This document shows positions 45,701-56,785 of a stretch of 64,000 nucleotides of DNA, one piece after another. Below the pieces are notes generated by a model. The model made no database searches, was not told where the DNA came from, and was given only the letters and a program-made list of their open reading frames with translations. The translations under genes and the position numbers were made by a program. The DNA is from Simmondsia chinensis (taxonomy: Eukaryota; Streptophyta; Magnoliopsida; Caryophyllales; Simmondsiaceae), in assembly GCA_018398585.1 (NCBI GenBank), contig JAGTTD010000018.1, forward strand, positions 12,097,501 to 12,161,500, written 5' to 3'. Every line of letters begins with the position of its first letter. Within the stretch, counting starts at the first letter, position 1.

Positions 45701-46797
45701 ACGCCTGGCTTACTGATGAGGTATGTTTCCCATCATGATAGTTTTGCCGTGTGTCAACTAATAAGTAAAATCAACCTGTGTTAAATCTACTTATGTTATT
45801 GTGTATTAAGTAAGTGTTTTATTACTAGTCATACACCGTGTATGGTTGATGCTAAAGGTGTAAAATCAACCTGTGTTAGTGTGTTTTGAATAAAGAGTGG
45901 TGTATGATTAGTCATAGGGTTCAACTGTGTAAAATGAACTTATTTATGTGTGTAAAATCAACTTGTCTCAACTAATTAGTTTTGAATCGCAGGAAATGGA
46001 TGTAATTCTGCACTACATTTTGGAGAAGAAACATCAGTGGCCAGAGCAATTCGACCAGAGGGCAACATGCACTGACACAACTGTTGCTCCTCAATTTGGA
46101 CCCCTACTAAAACAGATTCAAAACAGTGGAATCCCGCTTGAGTCAGCTTTTACTGACTTTGATTCATTGATCATTAAGTTCCTTGCCGGGGATGCCACGT
46201 ATGGGGTCAGCTGCCACAACGTGGATCGGATATACAGGCCCATTAATCAACCTAATCAACATTGGTTCCTTGCTGCCATCCATCTTAATGATTGGCGGAT
46301 ACAGGTATTTGATTCCTTGTACGCCGCCAAATCCAGGGCAGCAAGATTAGAACATGTGGAACCAATTGCAAAATTGCTTCCACATGCTCTAGCGTTGGTT
46401 AATTTTTGGGATGTCCGAAAGGACCTCATACAGTTCAAGGGCAAGCCTTTCTCGGTAACTTACAAACGGAATGAATGTCCACAACAAGGGGGGTATGACA
46501 TCTACTTCCCATGCAATTTTACTATTCCGTTCATTTGGACTTTTGGTTATGAAGTGGATGCAAAATAGTCATTACTTGCAATGATGTACAATTTCTGACT
46601 GTGAAATCTGTATTAATATTAACTGCAGGTCAGACTGTGGAATTTTTGTTGTAAAGTTCATAGAGTTTTTGCTTACCAAAGGACTGAGCATCTCCCAATG
46701 CACGCAAGAACACATGGGGAAATTGCGGCTGTATACTTCCGTACACTTGTACAGACACGGAAGGAATAAACGGCTTCAATTGCATGCATGTCCATAA
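42752..46797 (+). pseudogene. Ulp1-like (C48) cysteine protease with DUF1985-like domain, eight coding exons, two in-frame TAG stops
   Basis: Exons 42752-42907, 42995-43693, 43809-44030, 44133-44368, 44462-44752, 45600-45720, 45993-46492 and 46629-46797. All junctions are GT-AG and phases agree, giving 797 codons plus TAA. An N-terminal MAFYTRRKSRPAVEVDY precedes a DUF1985-like region (LFGGKVVHLGRRQFCILTGL, then RVAWGSLSWKFLV; residues about 88-205), an acidic/Pro-rich part, a coiled coil (about 360-410) and the C48 domain. The catalytic set is complete: His665 in NQHWFLAAIHL, Asp682 in VFDSL, Gln739/740 in CPQQGG and Cys745 in SDCGIF. TAG stops at 43061 (residue 75) and 43316 (residue 160) interrupt it. 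The family cleaves SUMO-type conjugates; the role in MULEs is unknown. Confidence 0.85.
44810..45565 (+). repeat. Internal array of the same monomer, inside intron 5 of the Ulp1-like gene
   Basis: About four dimers in the same orientation as the left TIR array, with the same A/B alternation. It fills most of the intron between the exon ending at 44752 and the one starting at 45600. Confidence 0.9.
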
Positions 46798-47535
46798 AAT
46801 TATGTTATTCATTATACATTGTTTTCATTATACTGAAAGTTGCATGTAATAAAAATGCATACTTGTACCAAAGGATTTACATTGTATTTATTATGTTGAA
46901 AGTTGTATGTAATATTATATATTTCGATGTTGTTGTATGTTCCTATTGATGTATTTTCAAATGTTGTAATAAAAATGTATATTTGTACCAAAGGATTTGC
47001 ATTGTATTCATTATATTGAAAGTTGTATGTAAGTTTACAGATATTTCGATATTGTTGTATTTTCCTATTGATGTATTCACACGTGCAAAGGTTGTTATTA
47101 ACCATTCAAACTCATCCTACACCGTTTATGATTGGTTATACACCACTAAGTACCTAAAACACAATTGTAGAACTTGATTTTTCACCCATATAACTCATCA
47201 TACACAGCGTATTAATGGTGTGACACCAATAATTTCCAACAAACTTAAAAATACATGCACAGCCCGTGATTTTACCATACATAAAACTCGTCATACACTG
47301 TGTATGATACGTAGAACTTGACACAAATTAAAACCCTGCATACAATTTGCATGACAAACTGGACATATATAACTGCTGGAACTACATACAGTTGTCCCTC
47401 TGCATATGTTGTCTGTAAAGTGCATCCACTGCATGCATACAAAGTTCAAGATCCTTATCATGCGGATGAAGTTCACACCATTACAACTCATCGTACACCG
47501 TACACCATGTGTGATTGATCATACACCACTAATTG
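46798..47535. other. Region between the two MULE genes, 3' side of the Ulp1-like gene
   Basis: Presumed 3' UTR with two related tracts (aaaaatg(c/t)atacttgtaccaaaggattt near 46852 and 46972), a duplication of about 120 bp. Degenerate dyad monomers in the minus orientation lie at 47100-47520 (atcctacaccgtttatgatt, gtcatacactgtgtatgata). Small open frames here are not convincing. Confidence 0.55.
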
Positions 47536-47559
47536 CTTGGTAGGCCGTTGATGAAACAT

Positions 47560-47890
47560 GATCCGTAGAAGTGCCACCTCTCTTTGTGTCTCAGCTGTCA
47601 CTGGCCCACCACCGCCGCTGCTAGAGCCACTTACATTAGGAATTTAAACGGGTCGATATATTGAGGACCGTATATGCTTGGCTTCCTGTCCATCTCATCC
47701 CTTTATAGGGGGAGAACCGTGGGAGAGGGGTATGATAAAGTAGGTGGTAGTTGAGGTTATTAAATGCCTTGCTTTGTAGTCCATTATGACCCCCTGAACA
47801 TTCAATGTTCAACCACCAACCAACCCAACCGGTCAGCCTCATCCATATAAATCAACAAGGGCATTTATATTGCTTAGTACACAATTTCAT
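47560..47890 (-). other. Possible extra exon(s) of unknown origin between the MULE genes
   Basis: On the minus strand a TATA-like ctataaag (about 47707-47700) is followed by a short frame MDRKPSIYGPQYIDPFKFL that meets a strong donor (aat/gtaagt near 47638), and a downstream stretch encodes GSSSGGGGPVTAETQREVA. Base composition is more gene-like than the flanking monomers. It could be the 3' part of the transposase gene or a separate captured fragment. No family is recognised. Confidence 0.3.
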
Positions 47891-48043
47891 TGATGGTTGT
47901 GGCAATTATAGTGTTTCGAATACTTAGTAGTGTTTTGCTTACCATACATAGTGTATGATGAGTCTTAATGGTGTGAAATCAACTTGTACAAGTGTGTTTC
48001 AACTACTTAGTGGTGTATGACTTACCATACTTAGTGTATGACA

Positions 48044-49528
48044 AGCATCGTGGCAAACGGCCATGAACAAAACACCCCGGTACTTTCCCTTCAGATGTGT
48101 TGCGTCAATGCTCACAACCGGCCGGCAAAACCGGTACCCATTAAGTGAAGCACCAAACGCAATGAAGAGGTACTGAAACCTACTTTCATCATCTGTCTGT
48201 AAATAAAATGTGGCACCGGGGTCAGTCTGTTTGAGGACTTGCAAATAGGCAGGCAAGAATGCATAGGACTCTTCGGCCGCACCCAATCTAACATTGTCGT
48301 ATGCAAACTCTCTCGCCCTCCAAGCAACACTGTAGCTGATATCGACACCGTAGCAACTTCGAATGTCACCTATGACATCCCGTGGCTTGAACACTCTCCC
48401 GGGGTTCACAAGTTTCTTGCGGACGCACTCCCCGACGACCCAACTGGTTGCCCGCCTGTGTCTAACAGTGGTGAGATCGCTAGGGTGGTTGTGGTTCTTT
48501 TCTACTTTTGTAACCATCCAGCAGCCACCATCTGCTACACACGTAGCTCGAACCCTCCATGTGCAGCACTCTTGTGCGCAGCGGACAACCGTTAAGGATT
48601 TGTTCGACTTGTAGCTCCTGAATTCAAATTTTTCCCTAAGCGCAATCACTGCCAGGTTAGTCAACAAGTCCCTCTTCGTCGTAAATATTTGATCGACTTC
48701 AATATCCTCAACCATCCGGCCCTACGCATATACCTCGTTGATCCGGCTCCTCTCATCACCGGAGCCAGCCCCATCATCAGAACGAGGATCACCAGCAGCT
48801 TGGATGTCAGGGTGGACATTCGGTTGACCGCTGGGTTCCGCATTCCGTTCCAATTCAGGTTCGACAATCAGAGGGTCTTTACGGGAAATATTACGATGCT
48901 CATAAGTGTGCCCCTCTGGAGGTGAGGCATCAGGTACAGTCGGTTGCACCTGGGATAAATTGATATTGTCCAAATTATCCCATGCATTTTGATTGGAATT
49001 TTCCCAATCTCCACCTGTTGCTGTTGCCTCAACCGTCACAGTAGGCATGTTCAAATCTACATCAGATGCATCTACACGGGCTGCTTCTTCCATCCCCGCA
49101 TCCATACATCCACCAGAAGTCTCGGGAACCTCAGGGTGCGAACGGCCACTATTCTCGTCACCATCGGGAATTGTTTGAAAGGGAGTTCGTTGCCAATTGA
49201 AGCTAGGATTCCTGTCACCGGATGACTCTACAGTTACGATCAAAGGATGCTTCGCCCTATCTTCTTTGGCTAGTGCCTTCCAAAACATAACGGACCTATC
49301 GTCAACGACATCGTACAAGGGCACGGCCGGAACAGCGGTGAAAGATTGAAAATGCATCTTTGAACCCGCATCCAACTGAGCACCAATCACCTCCGCCACA
49401 GTCCTTTGCAAACCAGCGAAGTCAGTTTTCTCATCCACAAAAATATAAGCCAATTTTTCACCAGCGTACTTTGCCCTCTCCCTAAAGTAGCCACCGTACA
49501 GAACGCATGCAATAGCAGCATCACCCAT
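48044..49528 (-). pseudogene. mudrA-type MULE transposase, N-terminal half, one in-frame TAG
   Basis: The ATG (49528-49526) lies 2 nt after a splice acceptor (ttgtccacag). The N-terminus MGDAAIACVLYGGYF matches the MuDR-type start. An acidic linker follows (residues about 130-260). A TAG at 48724-48722 separates two pieces in the same frame. The second piece has the DNA-binding fold (CCTWRVRA, then NHNHPSDL) and the catalytic-core start RPVVSIDATHLKGKY with the first catalytic Asp at about residue 475, then GVLFMAV. Homology ends at 48044, where dyad-monomer sequence begins. The second Asp, the Glu and the SWIM zinc finger are not found, so this copy is 3'-truncated or has an unseen distant exon. 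Confidence 0.85.
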
Positions 49529-49530
49529 TA

Positions 49531-51286
49531 CTGTGGACAAGAAAAAAACATGATATCAAAGCAAAATTGACATGAAACACACTAGGGTGGAATGAAAGTA
49601 CAGCATTGAAACCACTAAAAACGGTGTATGATTGGTTTAAAACCATAATACACAAATAACACTACTTTAAGAAAGAATACATGGTGTATGATTTGCGTTA
49701 CAGTCATAAACAAGTTCATCACACACCTTTTAAAGCAATCATACACGGTCTACGGTTAAGGATACCACATTCTATACACGAAAGACACCAAAACAGGTTC
49801 ATCCTAGACCAATCAAAGCTATCATACACGGTGTATGGTAAGCCATACACCATTCTGTACTTGAAAGACACCAAAATAAGTTCATCATACACCCTTTGAA
49901 GCTCTCATACACAGTGTATGATGGATTATTCACCATTAATTACTTAACATACACAAACACAGGTTGGTTATACACCATTAAACCCAATCCTACACAGTGT
50001 ATGACTGATTATACACCATTAATTACTTAACATACACATACACAGGTTGGTTATACGCCATTAAACCCAATCATACACAGTGTATGACTAATTATACACC
50101 ATTAATTACTTAACATACACATACACAGGTTGGTTATAGGCCATTAAACCCAATCATACACAGTGTATGACTGATTATACACTTAACATACACATACACA
50201 GGTTGGTTATACGCCATTAAACCCAATCATACACAGTGTATGATTGCTCATAAACCACTAATTACTTAAAAAACGTCTGCACAAGTTGGTTATACACCAT
50301 TAAACCCAATCCTACACAGTGTATGACTGATTATACACTTAACATACACATACACAGGTTGGTTATACGCGATTAAACCCAATCCTACACAGTGTATGAC
50401 TGATTATACACCATTAATTACTTAACATACACATACACAGGTTGGTTATAGGCCATGAAACCCAATCATACACAGTGTATGGTTGCTCATAAACCACTAA
50501 TTACTTAAAAAACGTCTGCACAAGTTGGTTATACATCATTAAACCCAATCCTACACAGTGTATGACTGATTATACACTTAACATACACATACACAGGTTA
50601 GTTATACGCCATTAAACCCAATCCTACACAATATATGACTGATTATACACCATTAATTACTTAACATACACATACACAGGTTGGTTATACGCCATTAAAC
50701 CCAATCATACACAGTGTATGGTTGCTCATAAACCACTAATTACTTAAAAAACGTCTGCACAAGTTGGTTATACACCATTAAACCCAATCCTACACAGTGT
50801 ATGACTGATTATACACCGTTAATTACTTAATATACACATACACAAGTTGGTTATACACCATTAAAACCAATCATACACAGTGTATGATTGATTATACACC
50901 ACTAATTACTTAATACACACAAACACAAGTTGGTTATACACCATTAAACCCAATCCTACACAGTGTATGACTGATTATACACCATTAATTACTTAACATA
51001 CACAAACACAAATTGATTTCACACCATTCAAACCTATCATACACGGTGTATGATAGATCATACAGCACTATTTACATGAAGCACACCTAAACAAGTTGAT
51101 TTCACACCATTAAAACGTATCATACACGATGTATGACTAATCATACACCACTAATGAGTTCAAACACACCAAAAGAAAGTTATAATACATCATTTAAACC
51201 AATCATAAACCATAAACGACTTGTAACACACCGACCTCATAGGACAAGGATACGTTAACGACAATGTCAGCAAATGGTCATGTTAC
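49531..51286 (-). other. 5' UTR intron of the transposase gene
   Basis: Donor actgaag/gtaaca at 51287/51286 and acceptor cttgtccacag at 49531. It is about 1.75 kb and almost entirely monomer array. The leader exon lies upstream, roughly 51287-51420. The layout mirrors the 5' UTR intron of the Ulp1-like gene on the other side. Confidence 0.6.
49570..51230 (-). repeat. Array of a variant monomer in the 5' intron of the transposase gene
   Basis: About 19 units of roughly 70-90 bp, read on the minus strand as in the right TIR. The dyad here is a near-perfect inverted repeat, for example caatcatacacagtgtatga near 50873, with phrases ggttggttatacaccattaa and taattactta. No A/B dimer alternation is obvious. 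Several units lack the 'ccattaattactt' part, giving 70/86-bp alternation. Confidence 0.9.
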
Positions 51287-51621
51287 CTTCAGTATCTGAT
51301 CTGAAAACCGTGAAATGTGTGTAAGGACTCAACGTTGAACCTACAGCAATGCCTTCAAACACGATCTTAAAATGGCTTCTTCTTCTTCTTCTTTCGAGGG
51401 CCCAATGTAGCAGATTGAGAGAAAAATGGACTTGGGGAATTCAGATTAAGAGAAAAGTAACAAATACCATGAATAAGAGGTGAGTAAATGGGCGGGAAAC
51501 GAGAAGAAGGGAGGAATAGAGTGAGAAGCAAGTTACATGACATAAAGTAAAAATATGTACTTTTGCATTAAATGAAGAGAGAGAAAATGGAGTGGAGAGA
51601 GGCTAAAGTACAGTAATCGGC

Positions 51622-54140
51622 TGCGCATTAAATGAGGAGAGAGAAAGGGGACGGGTTGGGGGGGGGGGGTGAATGGGAGGGCCTTTTTGAAGGAAAATCG
51701 TACGGATTACTATTCTCAAAATATATATTTTTTTTCTAAATACACATTACTAAAATACACAAATACACGTTGATTTTACATAAATATAACCCATCATATA
51801 CCATGTATGAAGTGCATCATATACCAATAAAACTTGAACTACACGTATATAGATTCGATTTCAGACCCCTGTACCCCTAATAACTTGAAAAAAAAACAGC
51901 AAAAGTTGATTTTATGCCAATAAAACCTATCATACATTGTGTCTGACAAGCTCTTTACCGCTAATTACTTCTAATATACCTGAATAAGGTCACTTTACAC
52001 CACTATAAAGCATCATACCCAGTTTATGATTCGATTTCAGACCACTGTACCCCTAATTACTTGAAAAAAAACAGCAAAAGTTGATTTTATGCCATTACAA
52101 CCTATCATACATTGGGTATGATACGTCATTTACCACTAATTGTTTAGAACTAAACCTGAATAAGCTCATTTCAAACCATTAAAACGAATCATACCCAGTG
52201 TATGATTCAATTTCAGACCACTTACCCCTAATTACTTGAAAAAACAGCAAAAGTTGATTTTTTTGCCATTATAACGTATCATACATTGTGTATGAGAAGT
52301 CATTTACAACTAATTCCTTGAAATAAACCTGAATAAGTTCATTTTACACCATTAAAACGCATCATACCCAGTGCATGATTCGATTTCATCCCACTGTAAC
52401 AGTAATTAGTTGAAAAAACCAGTAAAAGTTGATTTTATGCCATTAAACCTATCGTACGTTGTGTATTACAAGTCATTTACCACTAATTTCTTGTAATACA
52501 CCTGAATAAGCTCATTTTAAACCATTAAAACGAATCATACCCAGTGTATGATTCGATTTCAGACCACTTACCCCTAATTACTTGAAAAAAAACAGCAAAA
52601 ATTAATTTTATGCCATTATAACGTATCATACATTGTGTATGATAAGTGATTTACAACTAATTGCTTGAAATAAATCTGAATAAGTAGTGATTTACAACTA
52701 ATTGCTTGAAATAAACCTGAATAAGTTTATTTTACACCATTAAACCACATCATACCCATTGTATGATTCGATTCAGCTCTCTGTAACAGTAATTAGAAGT
52801 AAAAACTAGTAAAAGTTAATTTTTTGACATTATAACCTATCATACATTGTGTATGATAAGTCATTTACAACTAATTGCTTGAAAAGAACCTGAATAAGTT
52901 CATTTTACACCATTAAAATGTATCACACCCATTGTATGATTCGATTTCATCCCACTGTAACAGTAATTAGTTGAAAAAAACAGCAAAAGTTGATTTTATG
53001 CCATTATAACCTATCATACATTGTGTATGACAAGTCATTTACAACTAATTTCTTGTAATACACCTGAATAAGTTCATTTTACACCATTAAAACGCATCAT
53101 ACCCAGTGTATGATTCGATTTCATCCCACTGTACGTCTAATTACTTGAAAAAAAATAACAAAAGTTGATTTCATGCGATTATAACCTATCATACATTGTG
53201 TATGATAAGTCATTTACCACTAATTGTTTTAATAAAACCTGAAAAGGTTCATTTTAGACCATTTTAGGGTAACATACCCATTGTATGATTAGATTTCAGC
53301 CCACTGTAACAGTAATTACTTGAAAAAAACAGCAAAAGTTGATTTTTTGCCATTAGAACCTATCATACATTGTGTATGACAAGGCATTTACCACTAATTG
53401 CTTGAACTACACCTGAATAAGTTCATTTTACACCATTTTAACTCATCATACCCATTGTATGATTCGATTTCAGACCACTATACCCCTAATTACTTGAAAA
53501 AAACAGCAAAAGTTGATTTTATGCCATTATAACCTATCATACATTGTGTATGACAAGTCATTTACCACTAATTGCTTGGAATACACCTGAATAAGTTCAT
53601 TTTACACCATTAAAACGCATCATACCCAGTGTATGATTCGATTTCATCCAACTGTACGTCTAATTACTTGAAACAAAAAGCAAAAGTTGATTTTATGCCA
53701 TTATAACCTATCATACATTGTGTATGATAAGTCTTTTACCACTAATTTCTTGTGATACACCTGAATAAGCTCATTTTACACCATTAAAAGGAATCATACC
53801 CAGTGTATGATTTTATTAATTACTTCAAGCACGCCTAAACAAGGTCTGGGAGGGAAGAAGAAGAAATGGCAAATTTGGAAATTATATTTTTTTTTTGACA
53901 AAAAAAAATTCAAAAGGAAAAAAAAAATGAAGAAAAGGAGAGTGAAAGGTCAAAAGAGTGTACTTTTGCCTGCCTTGCATTAAATGAGGAGAGAGAAAGA
54001 GAGAGAGAGAGGGGGGACGGATGGGGGGGGGGGGGGGGGTGAGGTGGGAGGGCATTTTTGTCCAAAAGAGTCTATTTATGGTTAAAGGGATCTAAAAAAC
54101 ATTAAGGGAGGGCTGGGGGGTCCAATCCGTACCATTTCCC
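51622..54140 (-). repeat. Right terminal inverted repeat of the MULE
   Basis: Mirror copy of 38909-42060. Poly-G runs at about 51659 and 54024 match the C runs of the left copy. A short extra duplication (taagt(a)(g)tgatttacaactaattgc) occurs at 52640-52710. Homology continues weakly inward (gaggagagagaaa blocks to about 51580). Confidence 0.92.
51740..53815 (-). repeat. Tandem array of dyad dimers (right TIR)
   Basis: About 12 dimers, complement of the left array with the same A and B halves. Individual dimers can be paired between the two sides (for example those with the 'gtacgtctaattac' and 'ctgtaacagtaattag' variants), so the TIRs share a common array ancestor. Confidence 0.92.
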
Positions 54141-54149
54141 AAAAATTTA

Positions 54150-54613
54150 TCATCAAATAAAAATAATTTAATTATGTTTTTGATTAATTTATTTTTTTGG
54201 TCCTCATTTTTTTTCAAAGTCTATATTTATTTGTAACAAATTAGTGCACATTTGATTATTGACATTAGGTAAAACTTAAAAGATTTTATACCAATTTTGA
54301 AATTAAATAAAACTTGATAAAATATTCTAAAAATGAGAATTTGAAGAATATTTAGAAAAAATAAGAATCAACAAATACGTGTATTAAAAATGATGAAGAT
54401 TAATTTGGTTATAAAATAAAATATTTTTTAAGTATTTCACTAATTCTCAATTTTTAAAAAAAATTTTCTTAATGTTTAAAACACTTGGTATTCCTTGATT
54501 CTCATTTTTCTTTTATAATACCTTCTCATGATTTATTTAGGAAATTATTGGTCAGGTACCCAGAGGTTTGACAATTTGTCACATTGTTATCCTAACGTTT
54601 CAGTGTACATAAT
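54150..54613. other. AT-rich centre of the fold-back structure, left of the MITE
   Basis: 54150-54420 belongs to the left fold-back arm. The rest is AT-rich spacer with ggtacccagaggtttgacaa repeat-like wording next to the MITE. No coding seen. Confidence 0.5.
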
Positions 54614-55251
54614 TAGAGGTGGCAAATTCAACCCAACCCGAAAGACCGACCTGAAAAACTCATAAACTGACCCGACCCAAACTCAAAATATGTCATAAAT
54701 AATTAAACCCGAATTTGAAATGACCCGATCTGTTCTTTGCCTGACCCGAAAATAATCCGATACCAATTGACCTGAATGGACCCACCGTTGACTTGAACTA
54801 ACCCGACCGAAACTAACTTGAACCCGAATCCAACCCGACTTTAAAACTAAATTTACCCAAGGTCTTTAAATTTAATGAGAATTATTAGTTGTTAGTAGTG
54901 CAATTGAACTTCATAACATATTATTGAGCACCTATATTAATAATATACTAAATATCTTAATAAAAATATAAATTATTTTGTGTAGTTTAAACTTTTGTAA
55001 CTGGTTCATACCAACGGAGGCACTAAATAGTAGAATTATAAAGACCTGAAACCTGTACAATCTGATCCAAGATTGACCCAAATCAAAGACCACTTAAAAT
55101 TAAAGTGACCTGAACCCGAACTGAATTGACCCAGTCCCAACTTGGCTTGAGTACAGGTAAAACCCGAAAGTGACCCGACCTAAGTTTATTATAAACCCGA
55201 AATGACCCAAACCCGAATGGGTTCACCCGAACGACCCGATACCCACCTCTA
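54614..55251. mobile_element. hAT-like MITE rich in degenerate acccga motifs
   Basis: Terminal inverted repeats tagaggtgg/ccacctcta, and flanks tacataat (54606-54613) and tacgtaat (55252-55259), an 8-bp duplication with one mismatch as made by hAT transposases. The interior consists largely of loosely repeated gacccgaa/cccgaccc/tgacccga phrases. 638 bp, no transposase. Confidence 0.8.
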
Positions 55252-55259
55252 TACGTAAT

Positions 55260-55930
55260 AAAGTACCTTAGATTTAAATATTTTATCATTTAGATACCCT
55301 AAAATTTTAAAATTTTATCAATCAAACATTCTTTTGTCGAAATGCGAGAGATTTCTGTTTGAAAATATTAAAATAGAAATGATTCCGATAATATGGTATA
55401 TTTATTAGAATTCAATGATTGTTTGCGAAAAAAATACTAACATGACACCTTATATCGGCAATTTTTTTTCAAATTGATCTTCATCATTTTTAATGCTCCT
55501 GGCATTTATTAATTCTTATTTTTTTTAAATATTCCTTGAATTCTTATTTTTTTAGAATGCATTATCAAGTTTTATTTAATGCCAAAATTGGTTTATAATC
55601 TTCTAATTTTCCCTAATGTCAATAACTAGATGTGCATTAATTTGTTACAAATAAAACATAGACTTTGAAAAAAAAATGAGGACCAATGAAATAAATCAGT
55701 CAAAGTTATAATTGAATTAGTTAATTTTTATTTGGATGGTAAATTTTCTCTCATTTTTCAATCACTTTAGCGGTGAAAATGTGTTGTTATGTAAAGTTGG
55801 GTGATAAAAGTTTTCAAATTACTACTTGGGTAACCAAAAAGTTTTCAAATTATTACTTGGATAACCAACTTATCCATTTTAAATTACTTAGGTGACTAAA
55901 TGAGACTTTTATTGCGAGTTCAGTGACTAA
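55260..55930. other. Right side of the fold-back centre and right arm
   Basis: 55260-55440 is AT-rich spacer. 55460-55930 is the complement of the left arm. No gene seen. Confidence 0.5.
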
Positions 55931-56306
55931 GGGCCTGTTTGAGATTGCTTATTCTGTGAAAATAAGTGTTTTTTTTTTTTTGAAAAAAGCATTTTTCTTG
56001 AATGTCAAGGGTGTTTGGCAAACATCAAAGAGCGCTTTTTTTTATTAAAAGCAGAAGTTATATTTCTGCTTTTAAGCAGAAAAAAAATTTGGTGCTTTTG
56101 ATTTTATGTAGAATTAGAATCAAAATCTTAAAATTTTTAGGACAAAAATACCCCTATTCAAACATTAAAATTACATCATACTCTTACACAAATATCATCT
56201 TTCAATACTCTATTACTTATTAGTTCTATATATAAGTTTGAAATGTATGAGTTCGTTATATTACTTGTCTTATATTTATTTTCTTTCATAGTATAATATA
56301 ACATAA

Positions 56307-56310
<4 letters not shown>

Positions 56311-56344
<34 letters not shown>
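56311..56344. repeat. (AT)n microsatellite
   Basis: 17 AT units. Confidence 0.95.
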
Positions 56345-56345
<1 letters not shown>

Positions 56346-56348
<3 letters not shown>

Positions 56349-56785
56349 TCTATAACAAAATTCATTGAGGCAAATCAACAAATACCTTATATGCACTATC
56401 TAGAAGTCATGAATTTTTGATAATCATCAAGATATTCCAATTAATCCATAAAAACAACGTAATCATATAAACTAACCAATTAGAATATGTCACAACGACA
56501 ACATTAACCAAGCCTCTCGTATATTCTCGTGCCCCTACAAACAAGTATACCCAATGGAACCAAATACAAGATATACTCTCTAACAAAATTCATTGAGGCA
56601 AATCAACACACGCCTTATATGCACTATCTAGAAGTCATGAATTCTTTATAATCATCAAGATATTCCAATTAATCTATAAAAAAACAGAATCACATAAAAT
56701 AACTGGTTAGAATATGTCACACGACATCAACTATGTCTCTCATATATTCTCGAGCCTCTACCGCCCTTCACAATTCCATAGGCAC
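56346..56785. repeat. Tandem duplication, 228-bp period, about two copies
   Basis: Both copies begin tactct(a/c)taacaaaattc and contain gcactatctagaagtcatga. The second starts at 56574 and fades near 56780. No coding seen. Confidence 0.85.

Larger units (their letters stand above)
38909..54140. mobile_element. 15.2-kb Mutator-like element (MULE) with transposase and Ulp1-like protease gene
   Basis: The ends are mirror images (gggaaatggtacggattgga at 38909, complement at 54140) and are flanked by aaaagttta (38900-38908) and aaaaattta (54141-54149), a 9-bp target duplication with one mismatch, the MULE signature. The terminal inverted repeats are 2.5-3.2 kb, mostly satellite-like arrays. Inside are a mudrA-type transposase gene (minus, 51400-48044) and a DUF1985/Ulp1-like gene (plus, 42300-46797). 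This gene pairing is known from plant Kaonashi-type MULEs. Each gene has one or two TAG stops and the transposase lacks its C-terminal half, so this copy is probably no longer autonomous. Confidence 0.93.

Noticed and set aside
46812..47518. Several 60-100-codon frames between the MULE genes
   Set aside because: They are translations of dyad monomers and AT-rich 3' UTR, rich in repeated Tyr/Ile/Asn words with no domain.
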